64,000 bases of DNA from NCBI GenBank assembly GCA_019454185.1, contig CP075368.1, positions 2,707,649-2,771,648 on the forward strand, in the 5' to 3' direction. Position 1 is the first letter of the stretch. Each line of letters begins with the position of its first letter. Made by a program: the position numbers and the translations under genes. This document shows positions 17,672 through 25,591 of this stretch, one piece after another. The notes beneath the pieces were generated by a model that worked only from the letters and a program-made list of their open reading frames with translations, did not search any database and had not been told where the DNA came from. The DNA is from Phycisphaeraceae bacterium. Its GTDB lineage: Bacteria > Planctomycetota > Phycisphaerae > Phycisphaerales > UBA1924.

Positions 17672-18724
17672 ATGTCACCACGCCATATGAACACGTTGCG
17701 ATCGATTGTGGCGTGGGTTCCGATCGCCGCAGGTCTCGGTGTCCTGCTCGCATCCGCAGCGTGCGCAATCGCGCTTCAGAACCGAGGCCATGCCAACGAA
17801 CTATGGTGGTACTCCTACGACCCCGCCCGGCATGCAGGACCCGGCCCGACTGTCGCCCGGATCGGACTTGTGGTCCGAAACGACGACACTGATCGGAGGT
17901 CCCTCATCTGCGGCTTTCCGCTCCTGTGGCTTGAGATCCGAGACACGCACGGATTTGACCAGCTTGTACATCACGCACCCACCCGGCACACCCTCGAAGC
18001 CGCAGAGAGAGACGCGCGAGTTCGGGTGCATTGGGGCGCACTTGGCGTGAACGCTTTGCTGCTGGGCGCCCCAGCCGCGGCGGTACTCGCTGCTCTCAGG
18101 CGCAGACGAAAGCCCTTTGTGTGCCTGCTAGTGCTCTGCGCTTCGGGCTGGATCACGTACTGCCTCGCGCTGGTGGCGTGGATGGTCCCCGCCCCCGGGA
18201 TCGGCGCTCGTTCGCAGGTTCACGGCTCAGCGGAGTCGCTGGAACGCGCGACGGGAGTGGAACTCAATCCCCAACCCTCAGGCACGGCATTTGACGGATT
18301 TCACCGGAGATCTCTCTGGCTCGACAAATCCTGGTACTCCTACACCCCCTACGAAGAGGTTGGTGGTTCGTTCGCCCCAAACGGCAGGGCGTACTCGTGG
18401 TCAAGAACGGGGCTTCCGTTCCGATGTCTGGCCAACGGTGACAAACCCGACATCTGGTGGCAGGTGTCGCCGGACATGGCGTCGATGTACGCGCGGCGGT
18501 ACCTCCTGACGTGTCGAGCCATGCCGATTCCCTTCGTTGCCAACACGCTACTCATCGCGCTCGTCCTCGGTGGCACGGTTCCGGCGTGGCGGGCGGTTCG
18601 CAGACGCAGACGCACGCGTCGCGGGCTGTGTACTCAGTGCGCGTATCCGCTCGCCACGTTGCCCGACCCGATCTGCCCCGAGTGCGGCAGTCCCGTGTCT
18701 CGCATCACGGAGGCGCCTCCATGA
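17672..18724 (+). CDS. Membrane protein with C-terminal zinc ribbon
   Basis: This encodes 350 residues from ATG 17672; an ATG five codons later is also possible. Four hydrophobic segments are visible: near the N-terminus, around residues 125-145 and 150-175, and near 300-325. A C-terminal zinc ribbon of about 35 residues follows (CTQCAYPLATLP then CPECG). The pattern WWYSYDPA recurs as SWYSYTPY, suggesting an internal duplication of the extracytoplasmic part. This architecture recurs in planctomycete genomes without known function. It is the first of three genes overlapping by ATGA with matching C-terminal ribbons, so they are probably one operon. Confidence 0.6.
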   Translation: MSPRHMNTLRSIVAWVPIAAGLGVLLASAACAIALQNRGHANELWWYSYDPARHAGPGPTVARIGLVVRNDDTDRRSLICGFPLLWLEIRDTHGFDQLVHHAPTRHTLEAAERDARVRVHWGALGVNALLLGAPAAAVLAALRRRRKPFVCLLVLCASGWITYCLALVAWMVPAPGIGARSQVHGSAESLERATGVELNPQPSGTAFDGFHRRSLWLDKSWYSYTPYEEVGGSFAPNGRAYSWSRTGLPFRCLANGDKPDIWWQVSPDMASMYARRYLLTCRAMPIPFVANTLLIALVLGGTVPAWRAVRRRRRTRRGLCTQCAYPLATLPDPICPECGSPVSRITEAPP

Positions 18725-19197
18725 TCCGCCGCGTATTCAGAACATGCTGCTGGATCGTGCTCGTGCTCAGCGCGGGACTTTGGATGACGAGCGAGTTCGG
18801 AAGAACCCACGTCCTTTGCGACAACGGCCCCACAAGGATCTACGTCTTCCTGAGTCGCGGCAGTCTCGATGTCGGCTGCTGGTCGGCCGACAGGGTCACG
18901 ACGATTCGCCCGCTCGGCGCACTGCCGTCCCTCGCTTCGCCGGAGTTGTATTGGGTCTCACACGGCAGTAAAGAGCGAGCGTGGCTACCGAACATCGACT
19001 TCTGGTCTCGGGTCGAAGTTAACTTCTCGATTCCTCTATGGATCCCCATGATTGGTTCTCTCTCGGGTGCCTTCGCCACTCGGCGACGCCGGCGCCTTGG
19101 TTGTTCCGCCTGTGGCTACGACACCTCGCGCTCCACACTCCCCCTCTGCCCCGAATGCGGAGGATCGGTCCCCCGCACCACGGACGAACACCCATGA
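18721..19197 (+). CDS. Small membrane protein with C-terminal zinc ribbon, copy 1
   Basis: This encodes 158 residues. ATG 18721 overlaps the previous stop as ATGA; the longer upstream frame is a shadow. It has an N-terminal membrane anchor (CCWIVLVLSAGLW), an extracytoplasmic stretch of about 70 residues, a second hydrophobic segment (IPLWIPMIGSLSGAF), then Arg-rich residues and a four-Cys ribbon (CSACGYDTSRSTLPLCPEC). The first 21 codons are almost identical in DNA to those of the following gene, as is the ribbon, while the middles differ. This indicates a tandem duplication with divergence or recombination in the central region. Function is unknown. Confidence 0.65.
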   Translation: MIRRVFRTCCWIVLVLSAGLWMTSEFGRTHVLCDNGPTRIYVFLSRGSLDVGCWSADRVTTIRPLGALPSLASPELYWVSHGSKERAWLPNIDFWSRVEVNFSIPLWIPMIGSLSGAFATRRRRRLGCSACGYDTSRSTLPLCPECGGSVPRTTDEHP

Positions 19198-19883
19198 TCC
19201 GTCGTGTATTCAGAACATGCTGCTGGATCGTGCTCGTGCTCAGCGCGGGGCTTTGGGTGGCATCGGAACGGTGGGCGCTTCACGGATACGTACAAGACGT
19301 GCTCACGCAAGGCGACGACTTCTACCTCGGCCTTCAACGCGGCGCTATACGCATTCAGTATGAGCAGACCCCCATGGGATTCGATCTGAGCAGAATCCTC
19401 GGCCCACCGCGCAATGAATGGTCCATTCGCGGGATAAGTAAGTTCCCTGACAGAACGTGGCTTCCGCACTGCTATATCCAGGTCAATCCCGACTGGAGCC
19501 CTTGCGTCATGAGGTTGGTCGTGCCCGCATGGCCCTGTCTCTTGGTCGCCGCAGGCGGCCTGATGCTCACGCGCCGCCGCCGCATTCGCACAGGCCACTG
19601 CGCCTCATGCGGCTACGACACCTCACGCTCCACACTTCCCCTCTGCCCCGAATGCGGCACGCGGCCCCCCGACTCCTCCGATCCCGACCCCGCCTCCCCC
19701 AACTCTTCCCCTTCCTCCTCTGCCCCTTTGCCCCTCAGTCCCTCTGCCCGTTCTCCATCTTCTCCGCGTTCCTCCGCGTCCTCCGCGTTCAACTCTTCTG
19801 CTGATTCCGACTCCTCTTCGCGATCTTCGCGACCTTCGCGTTCCAACTCCTCTCCCCCACTCCTCTCCCGCCCTCCGCATTGA
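19194..19883 (+). CDS. Small membrane protein with zinc ribbon, copy 2, repeat-derived tail
   Basis: This encodes 229 residues from ATG 19194, overlapping the preceding stop by ATGA. Residues 1-155 match the layout of the previous gene: the same N-terminal anchor, a different middle, a hydrophobic segment (PAWPCLLVAAGGLML) and the same CASCGYDTSRSTLPLCPEC ribbon. Beyond residue about 160 the protein becomes a Ser/Pro/Arg string coded by the C-rich dispersed repeat (ctctgcccc, tcctccgcg units). The native stop has apparently been lost to a repeat insertion, leaving about 70 extra residues. Whether the tail is made or harms the protein is unknown. Confidence 0.6.
   Translation: MIRRVFRTCCWIVLVLSAGLWVASERWALHGYVQDVLTQGDDFYLGLQRGAIRIQYEQTPMGFDLSRILGPPRNEWSIRGISKFPDRTWLPHCYIQVNPDWSPCVMRLVVPAWPCLLVAAGGLMLTRRRRIRTGHCASCGYDTSRSTLPLCPECGTRPPDSSDPDPASPNSSPSSSAPLPLSPSARSPSSPRSSASSAFNSSADSDSSSRSSRPSRSNSSPPLLSRPPH
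19700..19880. repeat. Dispersed short repeats, 'ctctgcccc' and 'cctccgcgt' types
   Basis: Successive blocks of cctctgcccctttgcccctc, ttcctccgcgtcctccgcg and cttcgcgatcttcgcgacc fill this stretch and form the 3' end of the overlapping gene. The reverse complement of the first block occurs at 30183-30200, and the second resembles 32690-32795. Confidence 0.7.
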
Positions 19884-19992
19884 ATCTCCTTCACCTTCCC
19901 CACCCCCCGCGATTCTCCGTAAAGATCGCGCAAGGGCTTGTCGCGACTCGCAATCCGAGTATGCTTTCTGCTTGGTGGCCGATCCTGGTGGC

Positions 19993-20090
19993 ACTGCTCT
20001 CCAGAGCAGTGAGCAGACCCAGGGAACGCCGCTCTCCAGAGCGGTGATCCAGTGCCACATCGCACCACGTCCTCCGCTCTGGAGAGCGGA
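19993..20090. repeat. Cluster of three REP-like hairpins upstream of speA
   Basis: Three near-identical palindromes occur in 98 bases: ACTGCTCT-CC-AGAGCAGT (19993-20010), CCGCTCT-CC-AGAGCGG (20029-20044) and TCCGCTCT-GG-AGAGCGGA (20073-20090). Flanking words also repeat in opposite orientation (gtggcac/gtgccac, ggagccacc). The set resembles a bacterial REP/BIME-type element rather than an operator. It ends 19 bases before the speA start. Confidence 0.6.
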
Positions 20091-20109
20091 GCCACCTGGA
20101 AAGCACTCG

Positions 20110-22080
20110 ATGTCCAGCGTCTCCGCGCCCCGCAACACATTCCTCCACGGCAAGTGGACCGTCGACGACTCCGCCGCTCTCTACGGCATCCCCGACTGGG
20201 GCAAGGGCTATGTCCGCACCACGCCCATCGGCACCCTCGCCGTCACCCCGGACAAAGACCCCGCTCGCCAGATCGACCTCCACGAACTCGTGCAGGGGCT
20301 CCGCGAGCGCGAGATCCACACCCCCGTGGTCATCCGCTTCACCGATATGGTCCGCCACCGGCTGACCGAGATGCGCACCGCCTTCGACGCCGCCATCAAG
20401 GAGCACGAGTACCAAGGGACGTACTCGTGCGTCTACCCGATCAAGGTCAACCAGCAGCGCCAGGTCTGTGAAGAGATCCGCGACATCGGCGTGACGCTCA
20501 ACTTCGGCCTCGAGGCCGGCTCCAAGCCCGAACTCTGGGCCGTGCTCGGCATGACCACCAAGCCCGAGCACCAGGCCATGCCCATCATCTGCAACGGCTT
20601 CAAGGACAACGAGTTCATCGAGACCGTCATCCTCGCCACCAAGCTCGGCCGGCACATCATCCCCGTCGTCGAACGCTTCAGCGATCTTGAACTGATCGTC
20701 AAGCACGCCAAGCGCTACGGCGTCCGCCCGCGCATCGGCGTCCGCATCAAGCCCAGCAGCCCCGGCAAGGGCAAGTGGGAAGACTCCTCCGGCATCCGCT
20801 CGAAGTTCGGCCTCTTCATCTCCGAGCTCCTCCAGGCGCTCGAGTACCTCAAGCAGAACGACATGGCCGACTGCCTGCGCATGATCCACTTCCATATCGG
20901 ATCACAGGTCTGCGACATCCGGCAGCTCAAGAACGCCGTCAACGAGCTCGCCCACATCTACACCGAACTCAAGAAGCTCGGCGCGGGTCTCGACACCATC
21001 GACATCGGCGGCGGGCTCGGCGTCGATTACGACGGCTCCCAGTCCGCCTGGGCCAGCAGCATCAACTACACCATCAACGAGTACGCCTCCGACGTCGTCT
21101 ACCGCATCCGCCAGGCCTGCGACGATGCCGGCGTCCCCCATCCCCGCATCATCTCCGAATCCGGGCGCGCCATGGTCGCCTATTCCAGCGTGCTGGTCTT
21201 CGACGTCGTCGGCAAGAGCCGCTTCGCCTCCGACCCCAAGCTCGAAGAGATCAAGCAGATGCTCGCGAAGGAGGAGGAGCCGCCCCAGCCCGTGACCGAT
21301 CTCGTGGACGCCTTCGAGCGTCTCTCAGATCGCAACATGGTCGAGGTCTATCACGACGCCGTGCAATCGCGCGACGAGGCCCTCTCCCTCTTCAATCTCG
21401 GCTACATGTCACTGACGATGCGCGCCTCAGCAGAGCGCCTCTTCTGGGCCATCGGGCGCCAGGTTCTCAGCCGCAGCCATCGCCTCGGCGAGCTCTCCGA
21501 AGACCTCCAGAACCTCCCCGAACTCCTCTCCGACATCTACTACTGCAACTTCTCGCTCTTCCAGTCCATGCCCGACTCCTGGGCCATCGACCAGTTGTTC
21601 CCCGTCTGCCCGATCCATCGCCTGCAGGAAGAGCCGACCCGCCGCGCCGTCCTCGCCGACATCACCTGCGACTCCGATGGGAAAATCGACCACTTCGTCG
21701 ACAAGCGCGACGTCAAGAAGATCCTCGAGCTCCACGAGATCAAGGACGACGAGCCCTACTACCTCGCCGTCTTCCTCGTGGGCGCGTACCAGGAAGTCCT
21801 CGGCGACCTCCACAACCTCTTCGGCGACACCCACGTCGTCCATGTCTCTTTCGACGACACCCCCGGCGCAGACAACTGGGACATCGACGAGGTGATCGAG
21901 GGCGACACCGTCAAAGAAGTCCTCGGCTACGTTCAGTTCGACCATGAGGACCTCGTCCGCGACATGCGCAAGGACGTCGAACGCGCCGTCAAAGGCGGCA
22001 CCATGTCCGTCGCCGAATCGCAGAACCTCCTGAAGTTCTACGACCAGGGGATGGAGGGGTACACGTACCTAGAGGGGTGA
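20110..22080 (+). CDS. speA: Biosynthetic arginine decarboxylase
   Basis: This encodes 656 residues, matching the E. coli SpeA length. It decarboxylates arginine to agmatine, the first step of the agmatine route to putrescine, with PLP and Mg2+. The PLP lysine is Lys112 in YPIKVNQQRQV; substrate/PLP-binding motifs IHFHIGSQ, IDIGGGLGVDYDG and SESGRAMVAYSS follow. The C-terminal part (LYHEIKDDEPYYLAVFLVGAYQE-like region and HNLFGDTHVVHV) is typical of the family. ATG 20110 is chosen because residues before it are encoded by the hairpin repeats. No ribosome site stands out and the REP-like cluster forms the 5' leader. Confidence 0.95.
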   Translation: MSSVSAPRNTFLHGKWTVDDSAALYGIPDWGKGYVRTTPIGTLAVTPDKDPARQIDLHELVQGLREREIHTPVVIRFTDMVRHRLTEMRTAFDAAIKEHEYQGTYSCVYPIKVNQQRQVCEEIRDIGVTLNFGLEAGSKPELWAVLGMTTKPEHQAMPIICNGFKDNEFIETVILATKLGRHIIPVVERFSDLELIVKHAKRYGVRPRIGVRIKPSSPGKGKWEDSSGIRSKFGLFISELLQALEYLKQNDMADCLRMIHFHIGSQVCDIRQLKNAVNELAHIYTELKKLGAGLDTIDIGGGLGVDYDGSQSAWASSINYTINEYASDVVYRIRQACDDAGVPHPRIISESGRAMVAYSSVLVFDVVGKSRFASDPKLEEIKQMLAKEEEPPQPVTDLVDAFERLSDRNMVEVYHDAVQSRDEALSLFNLGYMSLTMRASAERLFWAIGRQVLSRSHRLGELSEDLQNLPELLSDIYYCNFSLFQSMPDSWAIDQLFPVCPIHRLQEEPTRRAVLADITCDSDGKIDHFVDKRDVKKILELHEIKDDEPYYLAVFLVGAYQEVLGDLHNLFGDTHVVHVSFDDTPGADNWDIDEVIEGDTVKEVLGYVQFDHEDLVRDMRKDVERAVKGGTMSVAESQNLLKFYDQGMEGYTYLEG

Positions 22081-22119
22081 TTACGTCAGTGGGTGTCCGA
22101 TATAGGGAGGATGTCACTG

Positions 22120-22992
22120 ATGGTGTCGGATGAGACACACGATGTCGAGACCATTCATTGCTCCTCATGGGATGATTTTCATCGACGCGCCCGATACTCA
22201 ACGCAGTCGTACGAGCGACTATTCCGCGGACAGCGCGACACTACCTGGACCCTCACTGCTGCGATTCATCGCCATTTGAATATGCGAGACAAAGATGATC
22301 GCAAGCATATGGCAATATACGAGTGTGATAAACTAGAGAAATTTAAGGTTCTGGCATCAGGACTTCGTAACTTTCGACAAACTGCCAGATGGGACGAGAA
22401 CACTTGGTGGGCGCGAGCACAACACTTCGGACTTGCGACACCCTTACTCGACTGGACAGAGAGCCCGTTTGTTGCGGCCTTCTTTGCCTATGCAGACGCG
22501 GTTAATCACTCGAATCCGACTATCCGCAACGGCAGGTTGCCAGATCTTTTTGAACAAGTGAGCCCAGTCGCTGTCTGGGAGTACTCCGTTCCTGATCGAG
22601 AACCTGTTGAAGAACTCGAAGTAATCAGCGTTGACATGGCGTCTGGAGAAAGACAGCGTTCTCAAGGCGGTCGATTTACACGAATACGGACGCTGGCTCA
22701 TACCGACATGATCGCGCTACTTCGAGATCGCAACCGAATGTCTCTGCTGCGACGTTTTATTCTTCCGGGTGAGCAGGCTGGTGACGCTCTCCACAGCCTT
22801 GACCAAATGAACATACGCTACACGTCGCTGTTCCCAGATATTGAGGGTGTGGTACGCCATGTAAACTTTGAGCATTACTTGTGGGCGCAGTCCTTTGTTG
22901 GAGCGGCGATAGAATCCATGCGAAACGACATTACGACTGGATTGTCGTTGGTGGATCCAAAGGATCGCAAATCGTCGACTAAACTACCATAG
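22120..22992 (+). CDS. FRG domain-containing protein
   Basis: This encodes 290 residues. ATG 22120 is preferred because AGGGAGG lies nine bases upstream; the nearer ATG at 22111 touches it directly. The FRG signature appears as LFRGQRDTTW (residues 34-43) with the second conserved block AQHFGLATPLLDWTESPFVAAFFA (about 100-123). The FRG domain has unknown biochemical function and is frequent in phage-related and defence-associated genes. The composition is clearly less GC-rich than the flanks, with AT-rich codons throughout, suggesting recent acquisition. It follows speA closely on the same strand but is probably an independent insertion. No partner gene with a toxin or nuclease motif is adjacent. 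Confidence 0.8.
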   Translation: MVSDETHDVETIHCSSWDDFHRRARYSTQSYERLFRGQRDTTWTLTAAIHRHLNMRDKDDRKHMAIYECDKLEKFKVLASGLRNFRQTARWDENTWWARAQHFGLATPLLDWTESPFVAAFFAYADAVNHSNPTIRNGRLPDLFEQVSPVAVWEYSVPDREPVEELEVISVDMASGERQRSQGGRFTRIRTLAHTDMIALLRDRNRMSLLRRFILPGEQAGDALHSLDQMNIRYTSLFPDIEGVVRHVNFEHYLWAQSFVGAAIESMRNDITTGLSLVDPKDRKSSTKLP

Positions 22993-23027
22993 TGTAGCTG
23001 CTGTGGGCTGCTGGACGATGGCTCGCC

Positions 23028-23324
23028 TCACGGCAACGAATAAAACCCGCCGCCCATGTCCTTCAGTTGCTTCGTCCGGGCAAGTTCGGCCCACACCGCG
23101 CGTGGGAAGTCGTTGGGCGGGATGATCCCCATCACGTCCGACTTCTTCCCGCTCGTCATCGGCCGTCTCGCGCCGAGCTTCGACTCCTGATCCAGCTTCG
23201 TCAGCTTGATCCGCTTCTTGAACGCATGCATCGCGCGCTTGAGCGTCTCTTCAGGGATCGCCCCACCATCTGCGCCACCGGCCGCACCAGCCCCTGCCGC
23301 ACCTGCATTCCCGGGCTCTGTCAT
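23028..23324 (-). CDS. Small conserved-looking protein, unknown function
   Basis: This encodes 98 residues with a strong ribosome site (AAGGAG, eight bases before ATG 23324). A Gly/Ala-rich N-terminal 20 residues is followed by a compact basic region (ETLKRAMHAFKKRIKL, LGARRPMTSGKKSDVMGIIPP) and ends WAELARTKQLKDMGGGFYSLP. The pattern suggests a small DNA- or RNA-contacting or regulatory protein. I have the impression of similar small proteins in planctomycetes but cannot name a family. Confidence 0.65.
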   Translation of the reverse strand: MTEPGNAGAAGAGAAGGADGGAIPEETLKRAMHAFKKRIKLTKLDQESKLGARRPMTSGKKSDVMGIIPPNDFPRAVWAELARTKQLKDMGGGFYSLP

Positions 23325-23529
23325 CGCACGATCTCCTTCGCGACGGTCGCGACGTTCTCACCCACATCCAAGTGATGCTACCACAGCGTCGGCCCGTACC
23401 TTGCCTGCATGCCGCACGGAACTCCTGGTGATCGGCGCTAGCCCCCTCGATTCTCGTTCATCATGTTAAGGACTCGGCTGAGTGGCCCACTGCGCGGCAC
23501 TCAGAATCAGACCTCGCTAGATATTGCAC

Positions 23530-23850
23530 GCCGTGCATGCTCGTGACCGAGGCGTCCTGGTCGTCGGTGCTCGTGCCGTCAGGGCGCAGGCACCCCCGTG
23601 GTGCCCCGATTGTTGTCACCTCGCGCGTCAGCAGCTCTTGGCTCTTGATGTGCCGCACCATCGTCTCAGAGATCGCCTCGTGCAGGCCCGCGTCACACAG
23701 TCGCGGACGAATCCACACGAACCTGGTCTCCGCGTCCGGCGTCTTGTCGGCGAACGACAGCCCCACAAACTGATAAGGTCCATGAGCGCCTCCTCCAGCC
23801 CAGGGTCCAAGAAGTTGAACCGCCTTCTGGAGCATCAGACACTTGAGCAT
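23530..23850 (-). pseudogene. Remnant of an IS5-family transposase
   Basis: Translated pieces in two frames match the N-terminal half of IS5-type transposases. One frame gives MLKCLMLQK, FVGLSFADKTPDAETRF, AGLHEAISETMVRHI and APRGCLRPDGTSTDDQDASV. The other frame gives NFLDPGLEEALMDLI in between. Intact relatives read roughly MLKALLLQ...LSDPGLEEAL...FVGL...TPDATT...F..AGLHEAIFE. The LLTREVTTIGAPRG stretch lacks residues of the usual REGTIVDATIIEAPRG. At least two frameshifts, a deletion and truncation at both ends show a dead element; neither the catalytic C-terminal part nor inverted repeats is seen. It abuts the stop of the HEAT-repeat gene. Confidence 0.7.
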
Positions 23851-24698
23851 CAGCCGCTGCCGGGCGGGGGCATGCCGACGGGGACCGAGGGCGCCTGTCG
23901 GGGCGGCTGCGGCACGAAGGGGAGGTACTCGATGGTCTTGCGGTCTCGCTCGTACCCGGGGAACCTGTAGACGCTGCGTGCCGCGAAGGTGTCTTGGGTC
24001 CCCTCGTTCCACGCGGACCACGCCTTGCGATCGACGCCGAAGTCCTGCCCGGTCAGCGTTCGCAGCGAGCGCCGGGCGGTGCTCGTGACGAGGAAGCTCT
24101 CATCGGCGAGCGCGGCGATCAGGGCGCGGACGACGCGGTTCTCTGCGTACTGGCCGAGCGCGTCGGCGGCCTCGGCGCGGACCTGCGCATCCGGCTCGGC
24201 CTTGGCGACGAGTTCGCCCTGGCGGATCGCCTGCATGAGCGGATCGATCGCAACCGGGTTGTGGATGCGCTGAAGGGCGCGGGCCGCTTCGAGACGGACG
24301 ATGCGATCCGTGTCGGTCAGGCGTTCGACGAGGAGAGGGACGTGAACGGGGTTGCCGTGGTTGGCGAGCCCGCGGACCGCTGCGGAGCGGACGGCGGGAT
24401 CCTCATCGGAGGCGTTGTTGATGAAGAGATCGAGGTAGACCGGCTCGCTCGCGAAGGGCGCGTTGGCGAGGAGGTTGGTGCCTCGGTAGCGACGATCGGC
24501 GTCGTACTGATCGACCGACATCTCGACTGCGTCGGCGGGTGTCGGTCCGGTGAAGAGGTCTTGCAGGATCCCCTCGGAGCCGGGTTTGATCCCTGAGAAG
24601 AGGGAATCGGCCGTCTCGCACCCGCCGAGCGCGAGGAGCCCGCCGAGCTCGAGGAGCAGGAGCGGAGCGAGCGTGGTGGTGTGGGGTCGTCGGGGCAT
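23850..24698 (-). CDS. HEAT-repeat lipoprotein
   Basis: This encodes 282 residues. The N-terminal hydrophobic segment ends in a lipobox (LALGGC, Cys27), so it is probably anchored in a membrane by lipid. Residues about 90-215 form HEAT/PBS-type helical repeats: DPAVRSAAVRGLANHG, DRIVRLEAARALQRI, DAQVRAEAADALGQYA and a fourth ending STARRSLRTLTG. Such repeats are scaffolds for protein interaction. The C-terminus is Pro-rich and stops exactly where an IS5 transposase remnant begins (shared ATGA), so a few native C-terminal residues may be missing. The next gene upstream on the same strand ends 32 bases before its start. Confidence 0.8.
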   Translation of the reverse strand: MPRRPHTTTLAPLLLLELGGLLALGGCETADSLFSGIKPGSEGILQDLFTGPTPADAVEMSVDQYDADRRYRGTNLLANAPFASEPVYLDLFINNASDEDPAVRSAAVRGLANHGNPVHVPLLVERLTDTDRIVRLEAARALQRIHNPVAIDPLMQAIRQGELVAKAEPDAQVRAEAADALGQYAENRVVRALIAALADESFLVTSTARRSLRTLTGQDFGVDRKAWSAWNEGTQDTFAARSVYRFPGYERDRKTIEYLPFVPQPPRQAPSVPVGMPPPGSG

Positions 24699-24730
24699 GC
24701 GCGAACCAGTATAGAGCGGGACGAGTGGCC

Positions 24731-25582
24731 TTACAGATCGCCACGGAGCGAGCGTGGGGGGCCGAGGACCTCATTCATGACGATCGCGCGGCGGAGTTCG
24801 GCCGAAGAGATGCGGGCGGCGTTGGCAATCACCGATGACGCGCCCGAGCCCCCGACGCGCGGACCGGCGGGAACGGGCGACGCAGCGCGGGCCGCTTCGG
24901 CAACCGCCGCGGCCTCAAGCTCCGCACGGGCACGTTGTTGGCGTTGCTGGCGCTCTGCGGCATCCTGCTTCGAGCGGGCGATCGCACCCTTACGCTCCTC
25001 CTCCGCACGGGAGCGTGCGATCTGCTCGCGGCGTTGACGCTCGTCGATGTAGCCGGTGTCGCGTGCATCGACGGGGCGACCCTGGGCCGTGCGGGCGGGT
25101 TGCCCCCGTGACTGCCCCGCTCTGGCTTGCTGCTCGGCGCGGGCCTTCGCAGCGCGGGCCTGGGCCTCGCGCTGGGCCTGGATCTGCATCTGGGCCCGGG
25201 CACGCGCGTCTACGGGAACGCGAGCGGGGGAACCGGACTGAGCGGAGCCGGCCTGGGCCTGAGCGGCGGCACGGCGGCGCAACTCTTCCAGGCGGCGCTG
25301 ACGCTCGAGCATGATCTCCTGGAGACGCTGCTCAGGGGTAAGAGGACGCTGGGGAGCCGGACGAGAGGCGGCCTGCTCTTGGACACCGAGGGGGGAGGTG
25401 GCGCCGGGGGCTCCCTGGATGCTCTCGAGATTGCGCCCCGTTCGCAGCGCGTCAAGCCGCTGGCGTTCGAGGGCTTGCTGAGACTGGCGGATCTGCGCCT
25501 GTTCCTTCAACTTACGGACGATCCACCCGATGGCGGAGGAGCCGATGATCAACAGGAACAGAATCAGTTCGATCTTGTTCAC
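24731..25582 (-). CDS. Membrane-anchored coiled-coil protein
   Basis: This encodes 283 residues. One N-terminal membrane helix (ELILFLLIIGSSAIGWIV) is followed by a long Gln/Arg/Ala-rich region (about 25-235) with strong coiled-coil character (RLQEIMLERQRRLEELRRRAA; REAQARAAKARAEQQARAG). The last 30 residues form a compact non-repetitive motif (ISSAELRRAIVMNEVLGPPRSLRG). That C-terminal motif looks like a conserved short docking segment. Function is unknown. It lies in a minus-strand run with the HEAT lipoprotein downstream and the ABC ATPase upstream, with gaps of 32 and 9 bases, consistent with co-transcription. Confidence 0.65.
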   Translation of the reverse strand: MNKIELILFLLIIGSSAIGWIVRKLKEQAQIRQSQQALERQRLDALRTGRNLESIQGAPGATSPLGVQEQAASRPAPQRPLTPEQRLQEIMLERQRRLEELRRRAAAQAQAGSAQSGSPARVPVDARARAQMQIQAQREAQARAAKARAEQQARAGQSRGQPARTAQGRPVDARDTGYIDERQRREQIARSRAEEERKGAIARSKQDAAERQQRQQRARAELEAAAVAEAARAASPVPAGPRVGGSGASSVIANAARISSAELRRAIVMNEVLGPPRSLRGDL

Positions 25583-25591
25583 GGGTCAAGT

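Noticed and set aside
20060..20090. SOS or repressor operator at the speA palindromes
   Set aside because: Three near-identical copies with inverted flanks fit a repetitive element better than an operator.
19613..20153. Minus-strand frames of 175-176 residues with NAEDAEE-like strings
   Set aside because: They are translations of the dispersed repeats and REP-like hairpins, a common source of false proteins.
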